Position numbers and translations under genes: made by a program. Shown piece by piece: positions 19,385 to 28,094 of a DNA stretch of 64,000 nt. The stretch is from Aequorivita sp. HC6-5. Its GTDB lineage: Bacteria > Bacteroidota > Bacteroidia > Flavobacteriales > Flavobacteriaceae. Where the stretch lies: NCBI GenBank assembly GCA_905182755.1, contig CAJJCS010000004.1:124001-188000 (forward strand). The letters run 5' to 3'. Each line of letters begins with the position of its first letter. The stretch's first letter is position 1. The notes under the pieces were generated by a model. That model was given only the letters and a program-made list of their open reading frames with translations. It searched no databases and was not told the origin of the DNA.

Positions 19385-20056
19385 ATGTCAAAACTATACT
19401 TAGTGCCTACGCCTATTGGCAATTTAAAAGACATTACTTTTCGCGCCATAGAAGTATTGCAAGAGGTTGATTTAATTCTTGCCGAAGACACAAGAACCAG
19501 CGGCAAGTTATTAAAACATTTTGAAATCACTACCCAAATGCATTCTCACCACATGCACAACGAGCATAAAACTACAGCAGCTATTGTAGCGCGTATAAAA
19601 AGCGGGCAAAGCGTTGCCTTAATTAGTGATGCCGGAACCCCGGCCATTAGTGATCCGGGTTTTTTATTGACACGCGCCTGTGTAGAGGCAGGTATTGAGG
19701 TTGATTGCTTGCCGGGGGCCACGGCCTTTGTCCCGGCGCTTGTAAATAGTGGTTTGCCAAACGATAAATTTGTTTTTGAAGGGTTTTTGCCCCCTAAAAA
19801 AGGCCGTCAAACCAGATTAAAATTGCTAGCTCAAGAAACGCGCACCATTATTTTTTACGAGTCACCCCACAAGCTTTTAAAAACCTTAGCGCAAATCATC
19901 GAGTATTTTGGCGAAGACCGCCCCGTGTCTGTTTCAAGAGAAATATCCAAGCTACATGAGCAAACCATTAGAGGAACCGCCCAAGAGGTACTCTCTGTAT
20001 TTGAGGCTAAAGCTCCAAAAGGAGAAATAGTACTCATTGTTGGAGCAAAAAAGTAA
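19385..20056 (+). CDS. rsmI: 16S rRNA 2'-O-ribose C1402 methyltransferase
   Basis: RsmI uses S-adenosylmethionine to methylate 16S rRNA at C1402. The 223-residue protein shows all family blocks: LVPTPIGNLKDITFRAIEVL at the N-terminus, LAEDTRTSGKLL, ALISDAGTPAISDPGF and the CLPGATAFVPALVNSGLP binding region. The length is slightly short but complete. It stands alone between a divergent gene (tdk) and a convergent one. Confidence 0.96.
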   Translation: MSKLYLVPTPIGNLKDITFRAIEVLQEVDLILAEDTRTSGKLLKHFEITTQMHSHHMHNEHKTTAAIVARIKSGQSVALISDAGTPAISDPGFLLTRACVEAGIEVDCLPGATAFVPALVNSGLPNDKFVFEGFLPPKKGRQTRLKLLAQETRTIIFYESPHKLLKTLAQIIEYFGEDRPVSVSREISKLHEQTIRGTAQEVLSVFEAKAPKGEIVLIVGAKK

Positions 20057-20069
20057 ACTACGCTACCAA

Positions 20070-20660
20070 TTAAATATGTTTTCCTTCTTCCCAGCCGTGC
20101 TTTCCAAGGTGTTGCTTGCCACTGTGCACTGCGCCAGTTTCAATAGTGGTACCCATAGAGTCATTCCAGCGATTTAGATACCCAAACAAAGAGATAACCC
20201 CTAACATTTCTACAATCTCTCCCTCATCCCAGTAGGCATAGAGCCGCTGCTTAATTGCCGCGTCTACTGTGTTGGGTACTTGTGATGCTTGCAATGAAAA
20301 ATCAAGCGCAGCTCGCTCGGCCTCGCTAAAAGCCTCGTGTGTTCTGTAGTCCCAAATATTATCTAGTTGTTCTTTCTCTGCACCATAGCGCTCAGCGGCT
20401 CTTATGGCGTGTGCTTGACAATACCTACACCCTGTTGCGTTACTACTCACCCAAGCAATCATTCGCTTTAGAGATGAGCTAACACGGCCATCGTTTGCCA
20501 TTACTGCTTTGTTAAGGTTTATAAAAGCCTGGCTTATGGCAGGCCTTCTTTGCATGGTAAGTACACTATTTGGGCAAAACCCAAGCGTTTCATTAAAAAA
20601 GGCTGCAAGTTCTTTTGTAGTATCATCGTGATCTGCAGATAATGGAGTTACTAATGCCAT
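20070..20660 (-). CDS. Carboxymuconolactone decarboxylase/AhpD-like peroxidase-related protein
   Basis: A 196-residue helical protein of the AhpD-like fold. The redox-active CxxC appears in TGCRYCQAHAIRAA with the following His, the core of the AhpD site. The family context suggests alkyl-hydroperoxide or other thiol redox chemistry; the substrate is unknown. It converges with rsmI, 13 bases apart, and has no obvious operon partner. Confidence 0.85.
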   Translation of the reverse strand: MALVTPLSADHDDTTKELAAFFNETLGFCPNSVLTMQRRPAISQAFINLNKAVMANDGRVSSSLKRMIAWVSSNATGCRYCQAHAIRAAERYGAEKEQLDNIWDYRTHEAFSEAERAALDFSLQASQVPNTVDAAIKQRLYAYWDEGEIVEMLGVISLFGYLNRWNDSMGTTIETGAVHSGKQHLGKHGWEEGKHI

Positions 20661-20866
20661 GGTTTTTTTTAAATTATAAATATATCTCGTAAAAATAGAA
20701 ATATCTAAAGCCTTACAAAATCATTGCCTAGATTATTGTGTTTTCACAAGCAAAGGGAAGACGTAATATTTCAGAAATACAAAAACAGCCTATAATTCTT
20801 GAATTTGAAGGTATAAATTCAAAGAGATAGGGCGTATACTTGTATATTTTTGTAATTTTCAATTCT

Positions 20867-22565
20867 ATGCGCTGGAACCTATCCCCAAAACAAAATTTAG
20901 AAACTGTAACTCATTTAGCACAAGCCCTAGGGATTGATCCTTTACTGAGTTCTCTTTTGGTACAAAGAGGGATCACCACCTTCGATCAAGCCAAGCGTTT
21001 TTTTAGACCTAGTCTAGAGGAGCTTCACGATCCTTTTTTAATGCAAGACATGGATCTTGCAGTAAAGCGGATACAACAGGCTATTGAGGCTCAAGAAAAT
21101 ATTTTAGTTTATGGAGATTATGACGTAGATGGCACCACGAGTGTTGCGCTGTTAAGCAGTTATTTAAAGACCTATTACCCCAACATAGCCACCTATATTC
21201 CAGATCGCTACGATGAGGGGTATGGCGTTTCTTATAAAGGAATTGATTTTGCTCAAGACAATGACATCACGCTAATTATTGCCTTGGACTGCGGGATAAA
21301 AGCCATAGAAAAAGTAGCCTACGCAAGCAAAAAAGGGATTGATTTTATTATTTGTGACCACCACCGCCCTGGAGCTAAGCTCCCAAAAGCAGTCGCGGTT
21401 TTAGACCCTAAAAGAGATGATTGCTCATACCCCTACAAGGAGCTATGTGGATGTGGTGTAGGGTTTAAACTCATACAAGCCCTTGGTGTCTGAACGCGGG
21501 CAAACCATTGAAGATTTACTGCTGTATCTAGACCTTGTTGCAACGGCTATTGGCGCAGATATTGTTCCTGTTACGGGAGAAAACAGAGTGTTGGCCTATT
21601 ATGGCCTTCAGGTAATTAACAGCAACCCTAGAGTGGGATACCAAGCCATATTAAAACAGGTCAACAAAAGCACCTTGACCATTACAGATGTTGTTTTTAT
21701 TATTGCACCAAGAATTAATGCTGCCGGCAGGATGAAACACGGAAATCATGCCGTTAGGTTACTAGTAGAGACAGATCCCAAAAACGCTGCTCAATGGGCC
21801 AGTGAAATAGAACTCTTTAATGCAGATAGAAAAGATGCAGATAAACAAATCACTAAAGAAGCTTTAGCGCAAATCATTACCCAAGCCAGCGAACAGGAAA
21901 ACAACACAACTGTTGTCTATAAGGAGCATTGGCACAAAGGAGTTATAGGGATTGTAGCCTCTAGATTAATAGAGACCTACTATCGCCCCACCTTAGTGTT
22001 TACAAAAAGCGGGGACAAGCTAGCAGCATCTGCACGATCTGTAAAAGGGTTTGACGTTTATAATGCTTTGGAGGGCTGCGCCCAATACATTGAGCAGTTT
22101 GGAGGCCATAAATATGCCGCGGGGCTCACCTTGCAAGAAAAAGACTATCCAGGTTTTAAAGCGCAGTTTGAAAAGGTAGTTTCTCAAACCATAGACCCAA
22201 AACTACTCAATCCAGAAATTAATATAGATGCCCAACTAGATTTGGCAGCTATTACTCCAAAATTTCATAGAATTTTAAAACAATTTGCACCCTTTGGCCC
22301 TGGAAACAGACAACCAGTTTTTATGACCCAAAACTTAAAAGACACAGGATATGGAAAATGTGTGGGTGCAGATAAAACTCATTTACGCCTCACGGTAAAA
22401 CAAGTAAACTCAGAGGCTATTGTAGGTATTGGTTTTGGTCTTGGAGATAAAAAAGACACGGCATGTTCAGACACTCCTTTTAAAGCGGTGTATTGTATCG
22501 ATGAAAATCTCTGGCAAGGAAAAGTGAGTTTGCAATTAAGAATAAAAGATATACAGCCTAGTTAG
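20867..22565 (+). CDS. recJ: Single-stranded-DNA-specific exonuclease RecJ (frameshifted)
   Basis: 5'-3' exonuclease in recombination and mismatch repair. The first part has the DHH phosphoesterase motifs VYGDYDVDGTTSVALL, DCGIKA and ICDHHRPG; the second part has the DHHA1 domain (APRINAAGRMKHG, GHKYAAGLTL) and the OB-like end (FAPFGPGNRQPVF). The frame ends at 21493, but KLIQAL joins directly to VSERGQTIEDLL in the next frame if one C of the CCC at 21480-21482 is removed, giving a full-length protein of about 565 residues. The ATG at 20867 is chosen; a TTG lies at 20840. The end overlaps the convergent lpxH by 8 bases. Confidence 0.9.
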
Positions 22566-23328
22566 TTTTTGTGGCTTCAAACTCTTGGAGAGAAAACTCC
22601 CGGCCATCAAAAACACCATAGGTGTATTGTGTAATCCAATCACCTAGGTTGTGATAGGTGCTGGTGTCGCTAACTTTTATTTTCATGGCTAAATGACGGT
22701 GTCCGAATATAAAGTAGTCATAGTGTTTTGTTTCTAGCTTTCTTTTAGCATACTGCGCTAACCACTCTTGCTCTTCTCCTAAAAATATTTTGTCATCATC
22801 ACCAGAGATAAGCTTGTTTTTTACAGATAAGTATTGCGCTAAACGCATTCCTAGCTCTGGATGAAACCACCTAAAGAGCCATTTAAAAACAGGGTTAGTA
22901 AACACCTTTTTCATTCGTTTATAACCTATATCACCAGGGCCTTTTCCGTCACCATGGCCAATGAGAAACACCTTGCCATTGAAGGTAAACTCTTTTACAT
23001 CTCTATAGGTTGGTATGTTTAGTTCTTTTTCAAAATAGTCTCCCATCCACAGATCATGGTTTCCAACAAAAAAGTAAATAGGAATACCACTGTCACTAAT
23101 TTCGGCTAGTTTACCCAGCACACGAACAAAACCCTTAGGCACTACGGTTCTGTACTCAAACCAAAAATCAAATAAATCTCCTAGTAAAAAAATAGCGGCT
23201 GCGTCTTTTTTAACGGTGTCAAGCCAACGCACAAATTTTTGTTCTCTGGGAAGGCTCTCTGCAGATGTAGGCGCGCCAAGATGATTGTCGCTAGAGAAAT
23301 ATATTTTTTTTCCTGGAGGAATTTGCAT
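22558..23328 (-). CDS. lpxH: UDP-2,3-diacylglucosamine diphosphatase-like metallophosphoesterase
   Basis: LpxH hydrolyses UDP-2,3-diacylglucosamine to lipid X in lipid A synthesis. The 256-residue protein carries the calcineurin-like metal motifs in order: SSDNHLG, GDLFDFW, GNHDLW, GHGDG and GHRH. The spacing and the aromatic region after GDLFDFW fit LpxH better than a general phosphodiesterase. It overlaps the convergent recJ end. Confidence 0.82.
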   Translation of the reverse strand: MQIPPGKKIYFSSDNHLGAPTSAESLPREQKFVRWLDTVKKDAAAIFLLGDLFDFWFEYRTVVPKGFVRVLGKLAEISDSGIPIYFFVGNHDLWMGDYFEKELNIPTYRDVKEFTFNGKVFLIGHGDGKGPGDIGYKRMKKVFTNPVFKWLFRWFHPELGMRLAQYLSVKNKLISGDDDKIFLGEEQEWLAQYAKRKLETKHYDYFIFGHRHLAMKIKVSDTSTYHNLGDWITQYTYGVFDGREFSLQEFEATKTN

Positions 23329-23411
23329 GTTTCAAATATAGTTGGAAATTTACGAATTGCCACTCTTGAGCTCAAGATTAAGGACTACCTCAAGGATTCA
23401 AAAGGCACCGT

Positions 23412-23861
23412 TTAATTGTCACCGGCATACCACTCTGCATAGCTAGTGGCAGTTTCTTGTAACCTTAAAGAGAACAGTTGTGTTTGTTTTGGGAGGCGTT
23501 GTTTTATTTTTTCTGCAAAATCAATCACCATCATTTCGCTTGTTGGCTGATAATCTACAAGTAAAACACTGTGTCCTCGATCGCTTAATTCTTTGGCAAG
23601 CTCTACGTGAGGCGTGTTTTTATTGAAAACAGTAGCATGATCAAAAACATCTACAATCTCCTCTTTCACTATTTTTTTCAGATCGCTAAAATCTATTACC
23701 ATACCAAACTTAACATGCGAGGAATCTGCAATTGGATTGCCAATAACGGTTACAAAAAGCTTATAACTGTGGCCGTGAACATTACGGCATTTTCCGTCAT
23801 ACCCGTAGAGTGCATGGCCGGTTTCAAATGAAAATTTCTTGGTAATACGTATAGAACTCAT
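23412..23861 (-). CDS. queD: 6-carboxy-5,6,7,8-tetrahydropterin synthase
   Basis: QueD converts dihydroneopterin triphosphate to 6-carboxytetrahydropterin in queuosine/preQ0 synthesis. The 149-residue protein has the zinc His set FETGHAL and NVHGHSY, with the catalytic Cys four residues before the HGH (GKCRNVHGH), and VFDHATVFN near the active-site Asp-His pair. Length and motifs are normal. A small membrane-peptide gene ends 14 bases upstream on the same strand. Confidence 0.93.
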   Translation of the reverse strand: MSSIRITKKFSFETGHALYGYDGKCRNVHGHSYKLFVTVIGNPIADSSHVKFGMVIDFSDLKKIVKEEIVDVFDHATVFNKNTPHVELAKELSDRGHSVLLVDYQPTSEMMVIDFAEKIKQRLPKQTQLFSLRLQETATSYAEWYAGDN

Positions 23862-23875
23862 AGGGCAAAGATAGG

Positions 23876-24019
23876 TTACTTTTGCTTACTTTTCCCGGCT
23901 TTTTTCATGTCTTTAAAGTAGCGATAGCTTTTATATTTTCTGTACAAAACAATCAATACAACAAAAAAAGCTAAAATCATAAAACCGCCTTGGCCATTGA
24001 GGTAATTGAAAACTTCCAT
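23876..24019 (-). CDS. Small predicted single-pass membrane protein (47 residues)
   Basis: From the ATG at 24019 a 47-residue peptide begins MEVFNYLNGQGG, has one hydrophobic segment (FMILAFFVVLIVLY) and a strongly basic C-terminal tail (RKYKSYRYFKDMKKAGKSK). This is the layout of an inner-membrane micropeptide with a cytoplasmic tail. The stop lies 14 bases before queD, so the two are probably co-transcribed. I do not recognise a family. Coding is inferred from the composition and the tight spacing. Confidence 0.6.
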   Translation of the reverse strand: MEVFNYLNGQGGFMILAFFVVLIVLYRKYKSYRYFKDMKKAGKSKQK

Positions 24020-24214
24020 TATATACATATATTAGATAGCAAAAATAGTACAATTTTGTCAATCAAGGTGCGGCATATGTGGTGGCCAAAACCTCATTTT
24101 TGAGTAAAATTTCAACCTAAAACCAAAAAGAAACGTATTTTTACCACTCTATTACCCGTTTAGATACTAAAAACAAACGTTTTAAGTTATTATAACTAAC
24201 AAAAGAAACACATT

Positions 24215-26929
24215 TTGAAGCCCATACAATATACTTCTCTTTTTTTATTGGCTATCGTCGCTCTAACAGCGTGTTCAAGAAAAAAAGACACCTTTTTAAA
24301 CAAAAAATTTCACGCAGTATCTACAGAGTATAATACCCTATTTAATGGTGAGAATGCTTTTATACAAGGTAAAGAAGCGATCGCTCAAACTTACCGAGAT
24401 GATTTCTATCAAATTCTTCCCGTAGAGCGTATCGAAGTTGTTGATCTAGATGGATTTGATACAGACTCAAAAGATCCAAACTTTAATAGAGCAGAAGAAA
24501 AGGCAGTAAAAGCAATCCAAAAGCACTCCATGTACATTGGCGGGAAAGAATACAACCCTCAAATAGATGAGGCCTACATGCTTTTAGGTAAGGCCCGTTA
24601 TTATGACAACCGTTTTATACCGGCTTTAGATGCTTTTAATTTTATTTTAAATAAATCTGCTACCAGTAATAATGTTAACAATGCTAAAATCTGGAAAGCT
24701 AAAACCAACATTAGACTAAACAATGAAGACTATGCCATAGAAAATCTTCAAAAAATGCTTAGAGAAGAAAACCTAGAAGATGCGGTAGTTGCTGATGCCA
24801 ATGCAATGATTGCACAGGCAATGATTAATCTAGACTCTATACCCCAGGCGCTACCTTATATGAAAATTGCCAATGAGTTTGAAGACAACTATGAGCTTAA
24901 GGGCCGCTTCTCTTTTATTATAGGGCAATTGTATAATAAACTAAGCTACAAAGACAGCGCAAATATCGCTTTTGATCAAGTAATAGGATTTAATAGAAAG
25001 ACAGCAAGGGTTTATATGATTAATGCCCACATGGCAAAAACAAAAAACTTTAACTATACTCAAGAGGATCAGGCAATGCTTTTAGCCTTGTTGCATGATT
25101 TAGAACAAGACAGAGAAAACCGTCCGTTTTTGGATAAGATTTATAATGCCTTGGCAGACTACCACAGGAACACAACTAGTGATAGTCTAGCGATAGTTTA
25201 CTACAACAAATCCATCCAGTCTTTCAAGGAAGATCAAACCCTACAATCTATCAATTATCAAACCTTGGCCGAAATGAATTTTGACAAGGCCGAGTATAAA
25301 CAAGCAGGAGCCTATTATGATAGCACTCTTACCAATCTAGCTGAAAACTCTAAACAATGGCGCCGAGTTAAAAAGAAGCGTGAAAATCTAGACGATGTTA
25401 TAAAGTATGAAGATATAGCCTCAATTAATGATAGTATTTTGCGCATTGCCAAGATGAGCGATAGCGATAAACTCGCTTTTTTTAAAGCCTACACAGATGA
25501 TTTAAAGGCCAAAGCAGTTGCAGATTCTACGGCTGCCGCAAAACTCTCAGATAAAGGACCTCGCATTGTCAATAACGAATTTTCACGTAAATCTGTAGGC
25601 GGACCAAGCCCCTCTGGCGGAAAATTTTACTTCTATACACCTGCTACCGTTGCCTACGGAAAAGTAGAATTTAGAAAACTATGGGGAGATAGAAAACTCG
25701 AGGATAATTGGAGAAGGTCTGAGAAAAAATCAAGCGGTTTTGATCAAGACCAAGAAATTGTAATGGACACAACACCCATTGCCGAGCTTGAAATATTTAA
25801 TCCTCAAACCTATATAAAAGAAATCCCCTCAGACCCTAAAGTGCTAGACAGCTTGACAATAGATCGAGATTTTGCATATTATCAATTAGGCCTTATATAC
25901 AAAGAGAAGTTTAAAGAGTATGGTTTGGCTACCAACAGATTGGAAAAATTATTAGCCTACAATCCTCAAAAGCGATTGGTTTTACCAGCAAAATATAACT
26001 TATATAAAATATATGGGCAACTTGAAAACCAAAAATTAGCGCAACAATACAAGGATGATATTTTAAATAACCACAGCGATTCTAGGTATGCTGAAATTTT
26101 AAGAAATCCAAATGCGCAGCTGGCCTCTGATGCTTCGAGCCCAGAATTTAAGTACAATGACCTTTACAAAGCATTTGAAGCATCGCAGTATGCTGAGGTT
26201 ATCAAAAAAAGTGATGGATACATCACCCTGTATAACGGAACTGAAATTGTGCCAAAATTTGAGCTTTTAAAAGCAACTGCAATTGCAAGACAAGATGGGT
26301 TTCAGGCTTATAAAAAAGCATTAAACTTTGTTTCTCTCACCTACCCGAATTCACCCCAAGGAAAGAGAGCACAAGAGTTGTATTCTACTACAATTCCAAG
26401 GCTAGAGTTTAAACAGTTTGTCCCAGACAGCCAGAGCACCAAGTTTAAGCTAGTATATACCTTTGACCAAAATCAAGACGCTGAAATTTCAGATATTACA
26501 AAGCAATTAAACGATGCTATTACATACTACAACTACCAAGAAACAATGTTTGTATCTTCAGATTATTACAACCCCTTAAAAACCTTAGTGGTGGTTCATG
26601 GGCTAGACTCAAAACTTGGAGCCCAGGGGCTTGGAGAAGTATTGTCTAAACCCCAAAAACAGGCTAGGAAAGATAAAATTATAAGTATCACTAAAGACTT
26701 TGTTGGTATCTCCTCAGAAAACTATAAGATTATACAGATACACAAGAACCTTGAGGGTTATAGGTTGAATCCAAAACAAGCACCGGCTAACCCAAAGCCT
26801 CCTGTTAAAAAAACATCAGTAAAAAAACTGGATCTCAACAAGAAGCCTGACCCTGTCAAAAAGAAAGCGCTTATTGAGAAATTAAAACGTCAAAAAAAAG
26901 CAGGCGATAATAAGAAAGAAACACCTTAA
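24215..26929 (+). CDS. sprE: T9SS/gliding lipoprotein SprE (PorW-like), TPR-rich
   Basis: SprE/PorW lipoproteins are needed for type IX secretion and gliding motility. The 904-residue protein starts at a TTG with a lipoprotein signal ending VALTAC (Cys20). The region just after it (FLNKKFHAVSTEYNTLFNG, then YQILPVERIEV) is characteristic of SprE. Helical TPR repeats follow in the first and second thirds (for example EAYMLLGKARYYDNRFIPAL and NAKIWKAKTNIRLNNEDYAI). The C-terminus is very basic and lysine-rich. The bactofilin gene starts four bases after the stop, so the two are probably translated from one message. Confidence 0.9.
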   Translation: MKPIQYTSLFLLAIVALTACSRKKDTFLNKKFHAVSTEYNTLFNGENAFIQGKEAIAQTYRDDFYQILPVERIEVVDLDGFDTDSKDPNFNRAEEKAVKAIQKHSMYIGGKEYNPQIDEAYMLLGKARYYDNRFIPALDAFNFILNKSATSNNVNNAKIWKAKTNIRLNNEDYAIENLQKMLREENLEDAVVADANAMIAQAMINLDSIPQALPYMKIANEFEDNYELKGRFSFIIGQLYNKLSYKDSANIAFDQVIGFNRKTARVYMINAHMAKTKNFNYTQEDQAMLLALLHDLEQDRENRPFLDKIYNALADYHRNTTSDSLAIVYYNKSIQSFKEDQTLQSINYQTLAEMNFDKAEYKQAGAYYDSTLTNLAENSKQWRRVKKKRENLDDVIKYEDIASINDSILRIAKMSDSDKLAFFKAYTDDLKAKAVADSTAAAKLSDKGPRIVNNEFSRKSVGGPSPSGGKFYFYTPATVAYGKVEFRKLWGDRKLEDNWRRSEKKSSGFDQDQEIVMDTTPIAELEIFNPQTYIKEIPSDPKVLDSLTIDRDFAYYQLGLIYKEKFKEYGLATNRLEKLLAYNPQKRLVLPAKYNLYKIYGQLENQKLAQQYKDDILNNHSDSRYAEILRNPNAQLASDASSPEFKYNDLYKAFEASQYAEVIKKSDGYITLYNGTEIVPKFELLKATAIARQDGFQAYKKALNFVSLTYPNSPQGKRAQELYSTTIPRLEFKQFVPDSQSTKFKLVYTFDQNQDAEISDITKQLNDAITYYNYQETMFVSSDYYNPLKTLVVVHGLDSKLGAQGLGEVLSKPQKQARKDKIISITKDFVGISSENYKIIQIHKNLEGYRLNPKQAPANPKPPVKKTSVKKLDLNKKPDPVKKKALIEKLKRQKKAGDNKKETP

Positions 26930-26933
26930 AGAT

Positions 26934-27383
26934 ATGTTTTCAGATAAAAAGAACGCCAATACCACTGCGTCAGAACCAGGAGCAAGTCAAAACAGAATCA
27001 ACGAAGGAACTCATATAAATGGAGACATTACCTCCAAGGGTTTTTTTAGAATAGATGGCGTTGTTGAAGGAACTGTCTCAACCCCATCCAAAGTTGTGCT
27101 TGGGAAAAATGGAGTTATCAAAGGAAATCTTTCTTGTGAAAATGCAGATATAGCGGGTAGCTTTAGCGGAAATCTTAATGTCTCTCAATTACTAACCCTA
27201 CGCAGTACTGCCAATATAAAAGGCGATGTTGTAGTCGGTAAACTTTCTGTAGAACCAGGAGCTGCTTTTAACGCTACTTGCCGTATGCAGCCAGGAGATG
27301 CCTCGCAGTCAAAGGCCAATCAGAGCACTGTTTATGATCGCCCTGACCGCTCTAGTGTAAAGGCCGCCGAGCAACTCAACTAA
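26934..27383 (+). CDS. Bactofilin (polymer-forming cytoskeletal protein)
   Basis: Bactofilins form filaments that scaffold envelope proteins. The 149-residue protein has the right-handed beta-helix core with repeated short strands: GTHINGDITSKGFFRIDG, VEGTVSTPSKVVLGK, GVIKGNLSCENADIAGSF and ANIKGDVVVGKLSVEPGA. Short disordered ends flank the core, as usual. It sits four bases after sprE and just before the ATP synthase accessory genes. Whether it scaffolds the T9SS/gliding apparatus is inference from position. Confidence 0.93.
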   Translation: MFSDKKNANTTASEPGASQNRINEGTHINGDITSKGFFRIDGVVEGTVSTPSKVVLGKNGVIKGNLSCENADIAGSFSGNLNVSQLLTLRSTANIKGDVVVGKLSVEPGAAFNATCRMQPGDASQSKANQSTVYDRPDRSSVKAAEQLN

Positions 27384-27392
27384 CACAAAAAC

Positions 27393-27601
27393 ATGTCAAA
27401 AAAACCAATTTAAGTTCTTATGCTAGATTTTCTGGCATAGCATTTCAAATGGTGGCAATCATTGCAATAGGTGTTTTTTTGGGATTAAAAATTGATGTTT
27501 ACTTTGATAAGGAAAAATTATTTACTGTAATATGTTCATTAATATCTGTTGTTTTTTCAATTTATTTTGTTGTAAGAAAAATAATTAAGCACACTAAATA
27601 A
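27393..27601 (+). CDS. AtpZ/AtpI-like ATP synthase accessory protein (frameshifted)
   Basis: A small two-helix membrane protein of the AtpZ/AtpI family, which lies upstream of F1Fo genes and is linked to ion supply or Fo assembly. The ATG at 27393 is followed by a run of seven A and an early stop. With one more A in that run (27398-27404) the frame reads TNLSSYARFSGIAFQMV, AIIAIGVFLGLKIDVYF and LISVVFSIYFVVRKIIKHTK up to the TAA at 27599-27601. The two hydrophobic segments and the position before atpB support the call. The 68-residue length is too short to recognise without repairing the frame. Confidence 0.72.
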
Positions 27602-27608
27602 TTATTAA

Positions 27609-28049
27609 GTGAATTATAGAGAACTATTAAAAAAACAAATAATTTTTTTCTTCAAACTTTTAGTTTTAACATTATTTGTTTTTGGAATTCATTATTATAC
27701 ATTTTTTTCTTTTTTTAGTGAAATAGAATTAGGGCTGCCTCTGTGGCTTGTTTATGCGGTTCATTTTGTTTTAGTGTATGCTATATTCACAATTATTAAT
27801 TATAGATATCGTAAAGGTAAAACAGAGATTTTCAACGTTTTTATGGTTGGAACAATACTCAAAATGGTGTTGGTTATTTTTTTTTTACTTCCCTTAATTC
27901 TTTCAGATCAAAAAAACAAGATACCAGATGTACTAAATTTTTTTCTACCATACTTTATTTTCCTTGGGTTTGAGGTATATTCTATATTTACTTTTTCTTC
28001 AGAATATATTTATATACATCTTGTTTGTTGTTTAATAGAATGTGATTAG
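27609..28049 (+). CDS. DUF6168-like membrane protein between AtpZ and atpB
   Basis: A 146-residue protein with four hydrophobic segments starting at a GTG. It sits where the AtpI-like gene lies in flavobacterial atp clusters, and YRKGKTEIFNVFMVGTILKM with the C-terminal PYFIFLGFEVYSIF resembles the DUF6168 family. The final residues after FTF look unlike a normal end; removing one T from the run at 27992-27996 would instead give FLQNIFIYILFVV with a stop at 28033-28035, so a further one-base error is possible but not certain. A role in Fo assembly or ion supply is only suggested by position. Confidence 0.6.
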   Translation: MNYRELLKKQIIFFFKLLVLTLFVFGIHYYTFFSFFSEIELGLPLWLVYAVHFVLVYAIFTIINYRYRKGKTEIFNVFMVGTILKMVLVIFFLLPLILSDQKNKIPDVLNFFLPYFIFLGFEVYSIFTFSSEYIYIHLVCCLIECD

Positions 28050-28054
28050 ATTTG
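28024..28054 (+). promoter_or_regulatory. Bacteroidota-type promoter upstream of atpB
   Basis: TTTG at 28024-28027 and TAGATTTG at 28047-28054 are separated by 19 bases and match the known Bacteroidota promoter pattern (TTG at -33, TAnnTTTG at -7). It lies about 40 bases before the atpB ATG and inside or at the end of the upstream gene. It would give the core atp genes their own promoter. Confidence 0.55.
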
Positions 28055-28094
28055 CACAAAATTTTAAAGGCGGTATTTTAAATTTCTCAAGACA

